Part shown: positions 1-7,267 of the stretch, one piece after another
Layout: each line of letters starts with the position of its first letter
Position numbering within the stretch: position 1 is the first letter of the stretch
Source: M55B165 sp964423265
GTDB taxonomy: Bacteria; Actinomycetota; Humimicrobiia; Humimicrobiales; Humimicrobiaceae
Direction: 5' to 3'
Length of the DNA stretch: 40,266 nt
NCBI GenBank assembly: GCA_964423265.1
Contig: CAYREF010000012.1
Location: 1 to 40,266, forward strand
The notes under the pieces: generated by a model
What the model was told of the DNA's origin: nothing
The model's database searches: none
What the model saw: the letters and a program-made list of their open reading frames with translations, nothing else
Position numbers and translations under genes: made by a program

Positions 1-40
1 AGTGCAGGGCGGGTATTAAAATTTAAATAGGGAGGGTGGT

Positions 41-973
41 TTGCCTTTCTTTTACGGTCCAGTTTTATCCAGGAGGTTTGGTTATTCTTTAGGGGTGGAC
101 ATAATACCTTTCAAGATATGTGTTTATGATTGCATTTATTGCCAGCTGGGGAAGACCACCCAAAAGACTATTGAAAGGAAGGGCTATATAAATTTTAATA
201 TAAGAGATTTTAAAAATGAGCTTAAAAAGAGAATAGAAGATAGTCTGGAGGTAGATTATATTACATTTTCGGGGTCAGGGGAACCTACTCTAAATAAAGA
301 TATTAGGAGATTGATCTTTGCTATAAAAGAGGAAACCGAGATACCGGTAGTAATGCTTACCAGCGGCGGGTTGCTAGGATTTAAGGGCACTATAGATGAG
401 ATAAAGGAGGCTGATTTAATAAAGGTATCCCTTGATGCACCAAATGATAAATTGCTGAAAAAAATTAACCGGCCCCATAGGGAAATTAGCTTTGACCGCA
501 ATATTTTAGGGTTGAAGGAATTGCTGGATAGCTATGGGGGAAAGGTGTGGCTGGAAATAATGCTAATATCCGGGATAAATGATTCAGGGGAAGTGCTGGC
601 ACAGTTTAAGGATTTGCTGGAAAGCTTGGATGGAGGAATAGAAAAAATTCATATTAATACTCCGGTAAGGCCAGCTGGGATAGGGAATTTAGAAATACCT
701 CCGGCAGAGAAATTAAATGAGGCCAAGAAAATTTTTGGAACAAGAGCAGAAATTATTGGAAAAGTAAAAAAGAGTAACATCAGCTTGAAGTTAAAGGATT
801 TAGAAGATGATATATACCAAATTATAAAAAGAAGGCCAGCTACGGTGATGGACATAAGTGATTCGCTTGGGATCAATCCAAACCAGTCTATAAAAGCAGT
901 AAACAAGCTGCTTGGAGAAAATAAGATTAAGAGTATTATAAAGCAAAATAAAAGATATTATTTTAAGGAGTGA
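41..973 (+). CDS. Radical SAM protein of the COG0731 type with C-terminal winged-helix-like region
   Basis: A 310-residue radical SAM enzyme. The CX3CX2C cluster-binding motif is at C27, C31 and C34, and a SGSGEPTL stretch matches the SAM-binding GGE-type motif. The last ~75 residues look like a winged-helix domain (MDISDSLGINPNQSIKAVNKLL). The family is related to the wyosine base synthetase group (COG0731), but bacterial members are mostly uncharacterised and I do not assign a reaction. The start is TTG at 41 with a strong GGAGGGTGG Shine-Dalgarno just before it. The stop lies 5 bases before the next gene, so the two are probably co-transcribed. Bases 1-40 contain no recognisable gene end. 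Confidence 0.85.
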   Translation: MPFFYGPVLSRRFGYSLGVDIIPFKICVYDCIYCQLGKTTQKTIERKGYINFNIRDFKNELKKRIEDSLEVDYITFSGSGEPTLNKDIRRLIFAIKEETEIPVVMLTSGGLLGFKGTIDEIKEADLIKVSLDAPNDKLLKKINRPHREISFDRNILGLKELLDSYGGKVWLEIMLISGINDSGEVLAQFKDLLESLDGGIEKIHINTPVRPAGIGNLEIPPAEKLNEAKKIFGTRAEIIGKVKKSNISLKLKDLEDDIYQIIKRRPATVMDISDSLGINPNQSIKAVNKLLGENKIKSIIKQNKRYYFKE

Positions 974-978
974 GGTTT

Positions 979-1347
979 ATGAAAGTAGCTATTTCTACCG
1001 ATAATGGTATGGTATCTGCTCATTTTGGCAGATGCCCGCAATTTACAATTTTAGAGATTGAAGATAGCGGACTTAAAAATAAGGAAGTAATTGAAAACCC
1101 TGGCCACCACCCGGGATATTTGCCTGAGTTTTTAAAAAAGAAAGGTGTTAACTGCATTATTGCTGGAGGTATGGGCAATAGGGCCAAAGACCTTTTTGAC
1201 AAGGCAAATATAGATACTTTTCTTGGAATACAGGGAAGTATTGACCAAGTTACAGAAGGGATATTGAATGGAACATTAGAAGGGGCAGAAAATATCTGTA
1301 GTCCTGGAAAAGGAAAGGGCTATGGAGTAGAAAAAACAGATAATTAA
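979..1347 (+). CDS. NifX/NifB-type dinitrogenase iron-molybdenum cofactor-binding family protein (first copy)
   Basis: A 122-residue single-domain protein of the NifX/NafY/NifB-C-terminal family. It begins MKVAISTDNGMVSAHFGRC, and the HFGRCPQF motif is the family hallmark. It has the GHHPGYLPEFL and GGMGNRA stretches seen in the stand-alone forms of anaerobes. These proteins bind or carry metal-sulfur cofactors; a nitrogenase role is not implied, as no nif structural genes are here. The start is ATG 979, with AAGGAG at 965-970; a GTG at 970 is in frame but overlaps the Shine-Dalgarno. It clusters with a second copy at 2011. Confidence 0.85.
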   Translation: MKVAISTDNGMVSAHFGRCPQFTILEIEDSGLKNKEVIENPGHHPGYLPEFLKKKGVNCIIAGGMGNRAKDLFDKANIDTFLGIQGSIDQVTEGILNGTLEGAENICSPGKGKGYGVEKTDN

Positions 1348-1366
1348 TAATTTAAGGAGGTTAATT

Positions 1367-1564
1367 ATGCCAAGAGGAGATGGAACAGGACCAGCAGGTC
1401 AAGGGCCAGGCAGCAGCGGCAGAGGAAGAATGGGCGGCCAGGGCGCAGGATCCGGTGGAAATTGTGTATGCCCAAGTTGCGGGGAAAAAGTTGAACATAA
1501 GACCGGCCAGCCCTGCAACCAGCTGGAGTGCCCAAAATGTGGAACCGGGATGGTAAGGGAATGA
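1367..1564 (+). CDS. Glycine-rich DUF5320-like small protein with C-terminal zinc ribbon
   Basis: A 65-residue protein that starts MPRGDGTGPAGQGPGSSGRG, the glycine-rich pattern of DUF5320-type proteins that commonly accompany NifX-like and DUF134 genes. It ends in a two-knuckle zinc ribbon: CPSCG near residue 36 and CPKCG near residue 55. An AAGGAGG Shine-Dalgarno precedes the ATG. Its stop TGA overlaps the next start as ATGA, which suggests translational coupling. Function is unknown; metal or cofactor handling is only inferred from neighbours. Confidence 0.75.
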   Translation: MPRGDGTGPAGQGPGSSGRGRMGGQGAGSGGNCVCPSCGEKVEHKTGQPCNQLECPKCGTGMVRE

Positions 1565-1995
1565 GTGCAAGGCCAAAAATTAATAAGATAGTAAATGAAC
1601 TGCCGCTATACGTACTGTATAAGCCATCTGGGGTTGCAGAAGAAAATATAGAAGTGGAAAGCTTAACCATCGAAGAAATAGAGGCCCTGAAACTAAAAGA
1701 AAAACAGGGCTTAGACCAGAGCGAAGCTGCCAAGACAATGGGTATCTCCAGATCCACTTTCCAGAGGCTTCTTAAGTCTGCAAGGAAAAAATTAGTTTCT
1801 TCAATTCTGGATGGCAAAGCTATAAAATTTGAAGGTGGAAATTATATTCCAAATACAAATATAGTAAAGACCAAATGCGGAAAGGGTTATTATCATTTTT
1901 TTGTTAAGAAAGGCGATATAAAAGATGCCGATGAAGTAAAATTAAGCAAAATAAAATGCCCTAAATGCGGAAAAAGATTAGTTGATTTTAAATAA
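1561..1995 (+). CDS. DUF134 (UPF0251) family DNA-binding protein
   Basis: 144 residues starting MSARPKINKIV, matching the ARPK start usual for DUF134. A sigma-region-4-like helix-turn-helix (DQSEAAKTMGISRSTFQRLL) occupies roughly residues 52-75. The C-terminus has a CPKCGKR knuckle, with a further Cys-Gly near residue 103. The ATG at 1561 overlaps the preceding stop by four bases; a longer in-frame start at 1528 lies inside the upstream gene and has no family support. It is likely the transcriptional regulator of this NifX/MinD cluster, by position and domain; the ligand is unknown. Confidence 0.8.
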   Translation: MSARPKINKIVNELPLYVLYKPSGVAEENIEVESLTIEEIEALKLKEKQGLDQSEAAKTMGISRSTFQRLLKSARKKLVSSILDGKAIKFEGGNYIPNTNIVKTKCGKGYYHFFVKKGDIKDADEVKLSKIKCPKCGKRLVDFK

Positions 1996-2010
1996 ATACA
2001 AGGAGGAAAA

Positions 2011-2391
2011 ATGATTGTAGCAGTATCTTCTACGGGAACTAGCTTAGAATCAAATGTGGATGCAAGGTTTGGAAGGTGTCCCTATTTTATAATCTATGAT
2101 ACTGAAAATGATAGTTTTGAGCATGTTGAAAACCAAGCCAGACAAGCTATGGGCGGTGCCGGGATACAAACTGGTCAAATGATTGCAAATAAGGGTGCCA
2201 AAGCCGTTATTACCGGTAATGTTGGACCTAATGCTTTCAGGGTGCTGGCATCAGCCAAACTGAAAGTTTATTCGGGAGTTACTGGAAGTGTCAAGGATGC
2301 AATTGAAAAACTTAAAAAAGGAGAACTTGATGAAACCTCCGGTCCTGATGTAAGCTCCCATTTTGGTATGGGCGGAGGAGGTAAAAGGTAA
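2011..2391 (+). CDS. NifX/NifB-type dinitrogenase iron-molybdenum cofactor-binding family protein (second copy)
   Basis: 126 residues, same family as the gene at 979 but a distinct subtype. It has ARFGRCPYFIIYD in place of AHFGRCPQF, then MGGAGIQTGQMIANKGAKAVITGNVGPNAF, and a glycine-rich tail HFGMGGGGKR. A clear AAGGAGG lies upstream of the ATG. It is followed directly by the MinD-family ATPases, an arrangement familiar from anaerobes, where NifX-like proteins and ferredoxin-containing MinD ATPases travel together. A metal-cluster carrier role is inferred from family and context. Confidence 0.87.
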   Translation: MIVAVSSTGTSLESNVDARFGRCPYFIIYDTENDSFEHVENQARQAMGGAGIQTGQMIANKGAKAVITGNVGPNAFRVLASAKLKVYSGVTGSVKDAIEKLKKGELDETSGPDVSSHFGMGGGGKR

Positions 2392-2392
2392 A

Positions 2393-3232
2393 TTGATAAT
2401 ATCAGTTGCAAGCGGAAAAGGCGGGACTGGCAAAACGACAGTTGCCTGCAATCTGGCTTTATCGGTGGGATATTGCCAGTTTATGGATTATGATGTGGAG
2501 GCGCCTAATTCCAGTTTCTTTTTAAAGCCTGAAGTAAAACATATACAGAAAGTAACCATAAAGCAACCATACTTTTTAACCGGCACGGGGGCAGACTTTA
2601 GCGCTTGTGCTGAATTCTGCCATTACAATGCAGTAGCAGCAGTAGGTGATGATGTGATATTTTTTCCGGAATTATGCCATGGGTGCGGAGGCTGTAAATT
2701 AGTTGGTCCCGAGGGAGCAGTCAGAGAACAGGATGTAGTGGTAGGTGAAATAAGAAAGGGAGCGGCAAAACCAAATATTGACTATTACATGGGGGACCTT
2801 AAGCCAGGCTCAATGAGAACTGTCTCCGTGCAAAGCGCATTGGATAAATCAATTCTCAAAGATGAGCTTGTTGTAATAGATTCACCTCCAGGGACGTCCT
2901 GTGCGATGGTATTTGCAGTAAAAGATTGTGATTACTGTATTTTAGTAACAGAACCAACCCCTTACGGCTTAAATGACCTTCAATTATCTGTGGATGTATT
3001 AAAAGATATGAATAAACCATTTGGAGTTATCATAAACAGGGATGGTATCGGAGATGGGGAAGTTGAGAATTATTGCAATAAAAATTATATACAAATTCTT
3101 GCAAAAATCCCCAATGATAGGGAAATTGCAAAATATTATTCCAGGGGGGATTCACTTATTGATTATGATAGTTCCTGGAAAGAAAAATTTGAAAATGTGC
3201 TAAAAGGTATAGAAAAGGAATTACAAACATGA
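2393..3232 (+). CDS. MinD-superfamily P-loop ATPase with degenerate ferredoxin insert
   Basis: 279 residues. The deviant Walker A GKGGTGKT is at residues 8-15, with later motifs VVIDSPPGTSC and VTEPTPYGL as in the MinD/Mrp-like family with an inserted 2[4Fe-4S] domain. The insert is altered. In motif I, C72 and C76 are present, but G66 and F69 occupy the first two Cys positions. In motif II, C95, C98 and C101 are present, but G105 replaces the last Cys. The start is probably TTG 2393, one base after the previous stop, with GGAGGAGGT ten bases upstream; an in-frame TTG at 2363 would overlap the upstream gene. The stop overlaps the next ATG. Confidence 0.85.
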   Translation: MIISVASGKGGTGKTTVACNLALSVGYCQFMDYDVEAPNSSFFLKPEVKHIQKVTIKQPYFLTGTGADFSACAEFCHYNAVAAVGDDVIFFPELCHGCGGCKLVGPEGAVREQDVVVGEIRKGAAKPNIDYYMGDLKPGSMRTVSVQSALDKSILKDELVVIDSPPGTSCAMVFAVKDCDYCILVTEPTPYGLNDLQLSVDVLKDMNKPFGVIINRDGIGDGEVENYCNKNYIQILAKIPNDREIAKYYSRGDSLIDYDSSWKEKFENVLKGIEKELQT

Positions 3233-4098
3233 AGCAACTGACCATAATAAGTGGAAAGGGAGGCACAGGAAAAACTACTGTTGCTTCTAATTTCATAAAG
3301 CTGGCAAATGATCATATTGCAGTGGATTGTGATGTAGATGCTGCAAACCTGCATATCCTGCTAGAACCGGAAATAGAAAAGGAAGAAGAGTTTGTGGGAG
3401 GAGCTGTAGCAACATTAACCGGCGAATGTATTAATTGCGAAAAATGTGAACAATCTTGCCAGTTTGATGCCATTTCAGGATCAGAGACAACCCTGATAAT
3501 AGATCCTATAAGATGTGAAGGATGTGGTGTTTGTGAGTATGTTTGCCCTACTGATGCCATAGAGCTAAAGCCTGATAAGCAAGGCTCAAGCTTTATATCT
3601 AAAACCAAATTCTGCAGGCTGGTACATGCAAAACTTTTGCCAGGGGCTGAAAATTCCGGCCTCCTTATAACCCGAATAAGAAATGCCGCTGAAGATATTG
3701 CAGGAGAAAAGAATTTAAGGCTGGTAATAATAGACGGGGCTCCAGGAATTGGTTGCCCGGTTATATCATCCCTTAATGGTGTAGATGCCACCCTTATTGT
3801 TACCGAGCCTAGCCTCTCTGCTATTAGCGATTTTAAAAAGGTTTATGAGGTGGCAAAAATATTTGAAATAAAGGTTTTTGCCTGTATAAATAAGTTTGAT
3901 ATTAATTTGGAAAATACAGGAGAAATAGAAGAGTTTTGCAGCAAAAATAATATAGAATTAATTGGAAAAATACCCTATGATGATAAAGTTTCTTTAACCC
4001 TTTCGAACAAGCAATTTATAATTGATAACAAAGACAGTGAAGCAGGCATAGAAATTGTAAATATGTGGGAAAAGGTTAAGGAATTTTTATATAATTAA
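3229..4098 (+). CDS. MinD-superfamily P-loop ATPase with complete 2[4Fe-4S] ferredoxin insert
   Basis: 289 residues, paralogous to the preceding gene. The deviant Walker A GKGGTGKT is at residues 9-16. The ferredoxin insert is intact, with C67, C70, C73, C77 and C96, C99, C102, C106. Downstream motifs LVIIDGAPGIGCPV and VTEPSLSAISDF are the switch-like regions of the family. It overlaps the upstream paralogue as ATGA, so the two are translationally coupled and may form a heterodimer. Such pairs are thought to be electron- or cluster-transfer ATPases; the actual partner is unknown. Confidence 0.88.
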   Translation: MKQLTIISGKGGTGKTTVASNFIKLANDHIAVDCDVDAANLHILLEPEIEKEEEFVGGAVATLTGECINCEKCEQSCQFDAISGSETTLIIDPIRCEGCGVCEYVCPTDAIELKPDKQGSSFISKTKFCRLVHAKLLPGAENSGLLITRIRNAAEDIAGEKNLRLVIIDGAPGIGCPVISSLNGVDATLIVTEPSLSAISDFKKVYEVAKIFEIKVFACINKFDINLENTGEIEEFCSKNNIELIGKIPYDDKVSLTLSNKQFIIDNKDSEAGIEIVNMWEKVKEFLYN

Positions 4099-4124
4099 TA
4101 ATATAGTTTTCTAGAAAGTAAAAT

Positions 4125-4985
4125 ATGAAGCTAAACCTAAAATGTGTTCCTTGCTATATGAACCAGATTCTGCACGCAGCAAGCCTTCTTACCAATGATG
4201 AAAAACTTCAGGAAAAAATACTAAAAAAAGCACTAGAGGTGGTAAAAGATTTTGATACCAGCAAACCTGCATTTGATACTTTCAATAAAGTACAAAATGT
4301 TATTAGGAAAATAGCCCCAGACAAAGATCCATATGAAGGCCTTAAAAAGAAATTCAACCTCGTATGCTTGCATCTGGTAGAAAAAGTTAAGGAAATAATT
4401 GAAAATTCTGAACGTCAATTTGAAACCAGTGTAAGGATTGCCATAGCTGGTAATATAATTGATTTTGGCAAGGGTAACCAGTTAGAGGAAAATATTGTTT
4501 TGCATACTATTGAAGAAGCATTGGAGCAAGAAATAAGCCAATCCAAAGTAAAACAGCTACAAAGAAGGATTGAAGAAGCAAATCATATTCTCTATATCGG
4601 AGATAATGCGGGAGAGATTGTATTTGATAAGGTTTTTATAGAAAGGCTTTGCCCGGAAAAGTTTACTTTTGTAGTTAGGGGAGGTCCAACTTTAAATGAT
4701 GCCCTTATGGAAGATGCCAAATTTGTTAGCATGACGGATTTAGTAAAAGTAATCACTACAGGGCTGGACTTACCTGGAGCAACCCTGCATTTATGTTCTG
4801 ATGAATTTAAAGCAGAATACAAACGCTCGGATCTGGTTATTGCCAAAGGCCAGGGTAATTTTGAGGCCCTAAGCGGTGAAGATAAGGACATATTCTTTTT
4901 ACTTAAAATTAAATGTCCGGTAATAGCTGAAAGTTTTAACTATAAATATAAGGTTGGAGATATAGTAATTGATACCGCCAGGTAA
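4125..4985 (+). CDS. DUF89 / ARMT1-like damage-control phosphatase family protein
   Basis: 286 residues, the usual size of the short prokaryotic DUF89 (COG1578) proteins. Hallmarks are the N-terminal CVPC (C7, C10), the YIGDNAGEIVFD active-site segment (GDNAGE at 159-164), RGGPTLNDAL near 185-194 and KGQGNFEAL at 241-249. Characterised DUF89 members are metal-dependent phosphatases thought to remove damaged or side-reaction phosphometabolites; the substrate here is unknown. No obvious Shine-Dalgarno precedes the ATG. It lies between the MinD pair and hypA, an order seen in several anaerobes. Confidence 0.82.
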   Translation: MKLNLKCVPCYMNQILHAASLLTNDEKLQEKILKKALEVVKDFDTSKPAFDTFNKVQNVIRKIAPDKDPYEGLKKKFNLVCLHLVEKVKEIIENSERQFETSVRIAIAGNIIDFGKGNQLEENIVLHTIEEALEQEISQSKVKQLQRRIEEANHILYIGDNAGEIVFDKVFIERLCPEKFTFVVRGGPTLNDALMEDAKFVSMTDLVKVITTGLDLPGATLHLCSDEFKAEYKRSDLVIAKGQGNFEALSGEDKDIFFLLKIKCPVIAESFNYKYKVGDIVIDTAR

Positions 4986-5002
4986 GTTCCTATTGGTAAG
5001 TG

Positions 5003-5030
5003 TTGCCAATATTTAAGTTTTAAGTATAGT
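5003..5030 (+). promoter_or_regulatory. Possible sigma-70 type promoter for hypA
   Basis: TTGCCA at 5003-5008 and TATAGT at 5025-5030 with a 16-base spacer, in the 76-base gap before hypA. This would start transcription near 5037, leaving a short leader. A TATAAT at 5056-5061 directly abuts the ATG and is too close to serve hypA. AT-rich context makes chance matches likely. Confidence 0.35.
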
Positions 5031-5061
5031 ATTAACCATTGCAATAAAAATTAAGTATAAT

Positions 5062-5409
5062 ATGCATGAATATTCCATAACCAAATCTATAATAGACATA
5101 CTTGAAAAAAATATAAAATCCAGGAGACTGGGCAAAATTTTAAAAGTGAATTTCGAAGTTAGCAATATTTCCCAGATAGAACCTGAATCTGTAAGGTTCT
5201 ACTATAATATACTGACTGAAAAAAAACCAAATCTTAAAGGAGCAGTGCTTAATTTCAAAAGGAAAAAAGTAAAGGTTTTTTGCAGCCACTGCAAGCAAAC
5301 TTCTGAAATTGATAATTGGGAAATGTTGTGTCCTAATTGTAAAAGTAAAAACATTAAATTAACTGAAGATGATGAAATTAAAATAGTTTCTGTAGAGGCT
5401 CAGGAATAA
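5062..5409 (+). CDS. hypA: Hydrogenase/urease nickel incorporation protein HypA
   Basis: 115 residues, the typical HypA length. It begins MHEYSI, where H2 and E3 are the nickel-binding residues of the family. A zinc ribbon is formed by C74/C77 (CSHC) and C90/C93 (CPNC). HypA with HypB delivers nickel to [NiFe]-hydrogenase large subunits, so the organism probably makes a NiFe-hydrogenase, although no structural genes or other hyp genes are in this window. The start is fixed by the MHE motif, since the Met must be directly followed by His-Glu. No clear Shine-Dalgarno is present. Confidence 0.93.
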   Translation: MHEYSITKSIIDILEKNIKSRRLGKILKVNFEVSNISQIEPESVRFYYNILTEKKPNLKGAVLNFKRKKVKVFCSHCKQTSEIDNWEMLCPNCKSKNIKLTEDDEIKIVSVEAQE

Positions 5410-5444
5410 AAAGGTATTTTTTTAAAATAAAGAGCCTCTAAATA

Positions 5445-5473
5445 TTGACTTAAAAGTTTGCTAATATTACAAT
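5445..5473 (+). promoter_or_regulatory. Predicted sigma-70 promoter upstream of the rny leader
   Basis: TTGACT at 5445-5450 and TACAAT at 5468-5473 are separated by exactly 17 bases, a strong match for a low-GC organism. The predicted start near 5480 would give a leader of about 240 bases before rny. Confidence 0.55.
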
Positions 5474-5479
5474 AATATC

Positions 5480-5716
5480 AAATTAATAAATAGAAAATAT
5501 TGCTTGTTGTTAAGTTTATTTGTACTAAACTTTAAATATTAGTTTAAATAGATTTTATGAAAATTTTACTTAAAGAAATGAAGAGGAAAAATAAAATAAA
5601 ACTTATAAAACTATTGCATTTCTATAAAATCTAATAAAACTTTTTTTTTAAAATTAAATAGTGCAAATAAACCTAGCCAAGCAATATGCTTGGTTTTTTT
5701 GTTATAGAGAGGATGG
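5480..5716 (+). other. Long AT-rich untranslated leader or small RNA ahead of rny
   Basis: No conserved gene is visible between hypA and rny (5410-5722). The segment after the predicted promoter contains a hairpin with arms AAGTTTA (5512-5518) and TAAACTT (5526-5532). It also holds a short basic reading frame of 25 codons (5557-5634, beginning MKILLKEMKRKNK) without a recognisable Shine-Dalgarno, and a terminator at 5676-5700. It could be a regulatory leader of rny or a separate small RNA. The short frame may be a chance product of A-rich sequence. I recognised no known riboswitch. Confidence 0.4.
5676..5700 (+). terminator. Intrinsic terminator immediately upstream of rny
   Basis: The stem CCAAGC (5677-5682) pairs with GCTTGG (5688-5693) around loop AATAT, with an extra G-T pair at the base, and is followed by seven T residues (5694-5700). 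Only about 22 bases separate the T-run from the rny start codon, so a separate rny promoter hardly fits between them. Confidence 0.75.
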
Positions 5717-5722
5717 TTGAAA

Positions 5723-7267
5723 GTGATTGAATTAATAAGGATTGGTTCTATAGGTTTAGCGCTAGTTATAGTTGGCTTTCTCATCGGCTTTTTTTACCGC
5801 AAATATATTATAGATTCTAAACTAAATTCAGCTGAGCAAAAGGCAAAAATTATATTAAACGACGTAGAAAAAGAAGCCCAAACTATAAAAAAAGAGGCAT
5901 TGCTGGAAGGTAAAGAGGAAATACAAAACTTGAAAGCAAAAGCAGATGAAGAAATAAAGGGCCAGAGAGCTGAACTGCAAAAAATGGAAAATAGGGTTGT
6001 ATGTAAAGAAGAGGCAATGGAAAAGAAAGCGCATTTCTTGGAAAAAAAGGAAAAGAGCTTAAATATTAGGGAAAAAGAAATTCAGAAAAAAGACAAAAGC
6101 TTAACTGAAGTCCTAAAGAAAGAAGTATTGCGGCTTGAAGCTATCGGAGAATTAACTAAAGAGGAAGCAAGGGCTGTACTGATACGGAAAATGGAAGATG
6201 AAGCCAGATTTGAAGCATCTAAAGAGATTAGGAAGATAGAGGCAAAACTTAAAGAAGATGCCGATAAAATGGCAAAAAAGATTATTTCTCAAGCTATACA
6301 GCGGTGCGCAATAGATCATGTAAGTGAATCTACGGTATCAGTAGTTAATTTACCCAATGATGAGATGAAGGGAAGAATTATTGGAAGGGAAGGAAGGAAT
6401 ATCAGGGTATTTGAAAACCTGACCGGAATAAACATTATAGTTGATGATACTCCAGAAGCAGTAATACTTTCATCATTTGATCCTGTGAGGAGGGAAATAG
6501 CAAGGGTTACCTTAGAGAATTTAATAGCAGACGGAAGGATTCATCCGGCAAGGATTGAAGAAATGTATGACAAGGCCAGCAAGCTAATAAATAATGAAAT
6601 CAAAATAGAAGGTGAGCAGGCAATTTTTGATACAGGAATATCCGAGCTTAACCCGGGAGTTATAAAGGTTTTAGGGAGATTAAAATACCGGACTAGCTAT
6701 GGGCAGAATGTATTAGTGCATTCTAAAGAAGTTGCTTATATATCGGGAATAATTGCTGCAGAGATTGGCTATAATATAAAAAAGGCAAAAAGGGCAGGGT
6801 TGCTTCATGATATAGGCAAAGCTTTAACCCATGACATAGAAGGCTCCCATGCAAAGATTGGTGCAGAGCTTGCAAAAAGGCTAAACGAAAGTGAAGAAAC
6901 ATGTCATTCAATAGAAGCGCACCACAACGAAATTGATGTAGAAAGCATTTTAGATGTTATCGTGCAGGCGGCAGATGCCATATCTGGAGGAAGGCCAGGG
7001 GCGAGAAGGGAAACGCTTGAAAGCTATGTAAAGAGGCTAGAAAGCCTGGAAAAAATTGCCACTGAATTCAATGGAATAGAAAAAGCATTTGCCATACAGG
7101 CAGGAAGAGAAATCAGAGTAATTGTTAAGCCCGGGGAAGTGGACGAAGACATGGCAATAGTGCTGGCAAGGGATATTGCTAAAAATATTGAAAGTGAAAT
7201 GGAATATCCTGGACAAATAAAGGTTACTGTCATAAGGGAAAGCAGAGCTATAGAATATGCAAAATAG
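5723..7267 (+). CDS. rny: Ribonuclease Y
   Basis: 514 residues, the standard length. It has an N-terminal membrane anchor (about residues 5-24), a long Glu/Lys-rich coiled coil to about 180, a KH domain with GxxG near 219-227 (GRIIGREGRNI), then an HD domain with the metal-binding HD in GLLHDIGKALTHD (about 360-371). RNase Y is the membrane-bound endonuclease starting mRNA decay in many Gram-positive bacteria. GTG 5723 is preferred because GAGAGGA lies nine bases upstream; an in-frame TTG at 5717 sits too close. The preceding terminator suggests conditional expression. The downstream ATPase overlaps by 11 bases. Confidence 0.95.
   Translation: MIELIRIGSIGLALVIVGFLIGFFYRKYIIDSKLNSAEQKAKIILNDVEKEAQTIKKEALLEGKEEIQNLKAKADEEIKGQRAELQKMENRVVCKEEAMEKKAHFLEKKEKSLNIREKEIQKKDKSLTEVLKKEVLRLEAIGELTKEEARAVLIRKMEDEARFEASKEIRKIEAKLKEDADKMAKKIISQAIQRCAIDHVSESTVSVVNLPNDEMKGRIIGREGRNIRVFENLTGINIIVDDTPEAVILSSFDPVRREIARVTLENLIADGRIHPARIEEMYDKASKLINNEIKIEGEQAIFDTGISELNPGVIKVLGRLKYRTSYGQNVLVHSKEVAYISGIIAAEIGYNIKKAKRAGLLHDIGKALTHDIEGSHAKIGAELAKRLNESEETCHSIEAHHNEIDVESILDVIVQAADAISGGRPGARRETLESYVKRLESLEKIATEFNGIEKAFAIQAGREIRVIVKPGEVDEDMAIVLARDIAKNIESEMEYPGQIKVTVIRESRAIEYAK

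Noticed and set aside
1..40. End of an upstream gene
   Set aside because: Too short to assign; only the ribosome binding site of the radical SAM gene is clear.
1361..1817. Minus-strand frames opposite the zinc-ribbon and DUF134 genes
   Set aside because: Antisense shadows of well-supported genes, without ribosome binding sites or recognisable domains.
5056..5061. TATAAT as the hypA -10
   Set aside because: It touches the ATG, so transcription would start inside the coding region, and the HypA N-terminus must begin at that Met.
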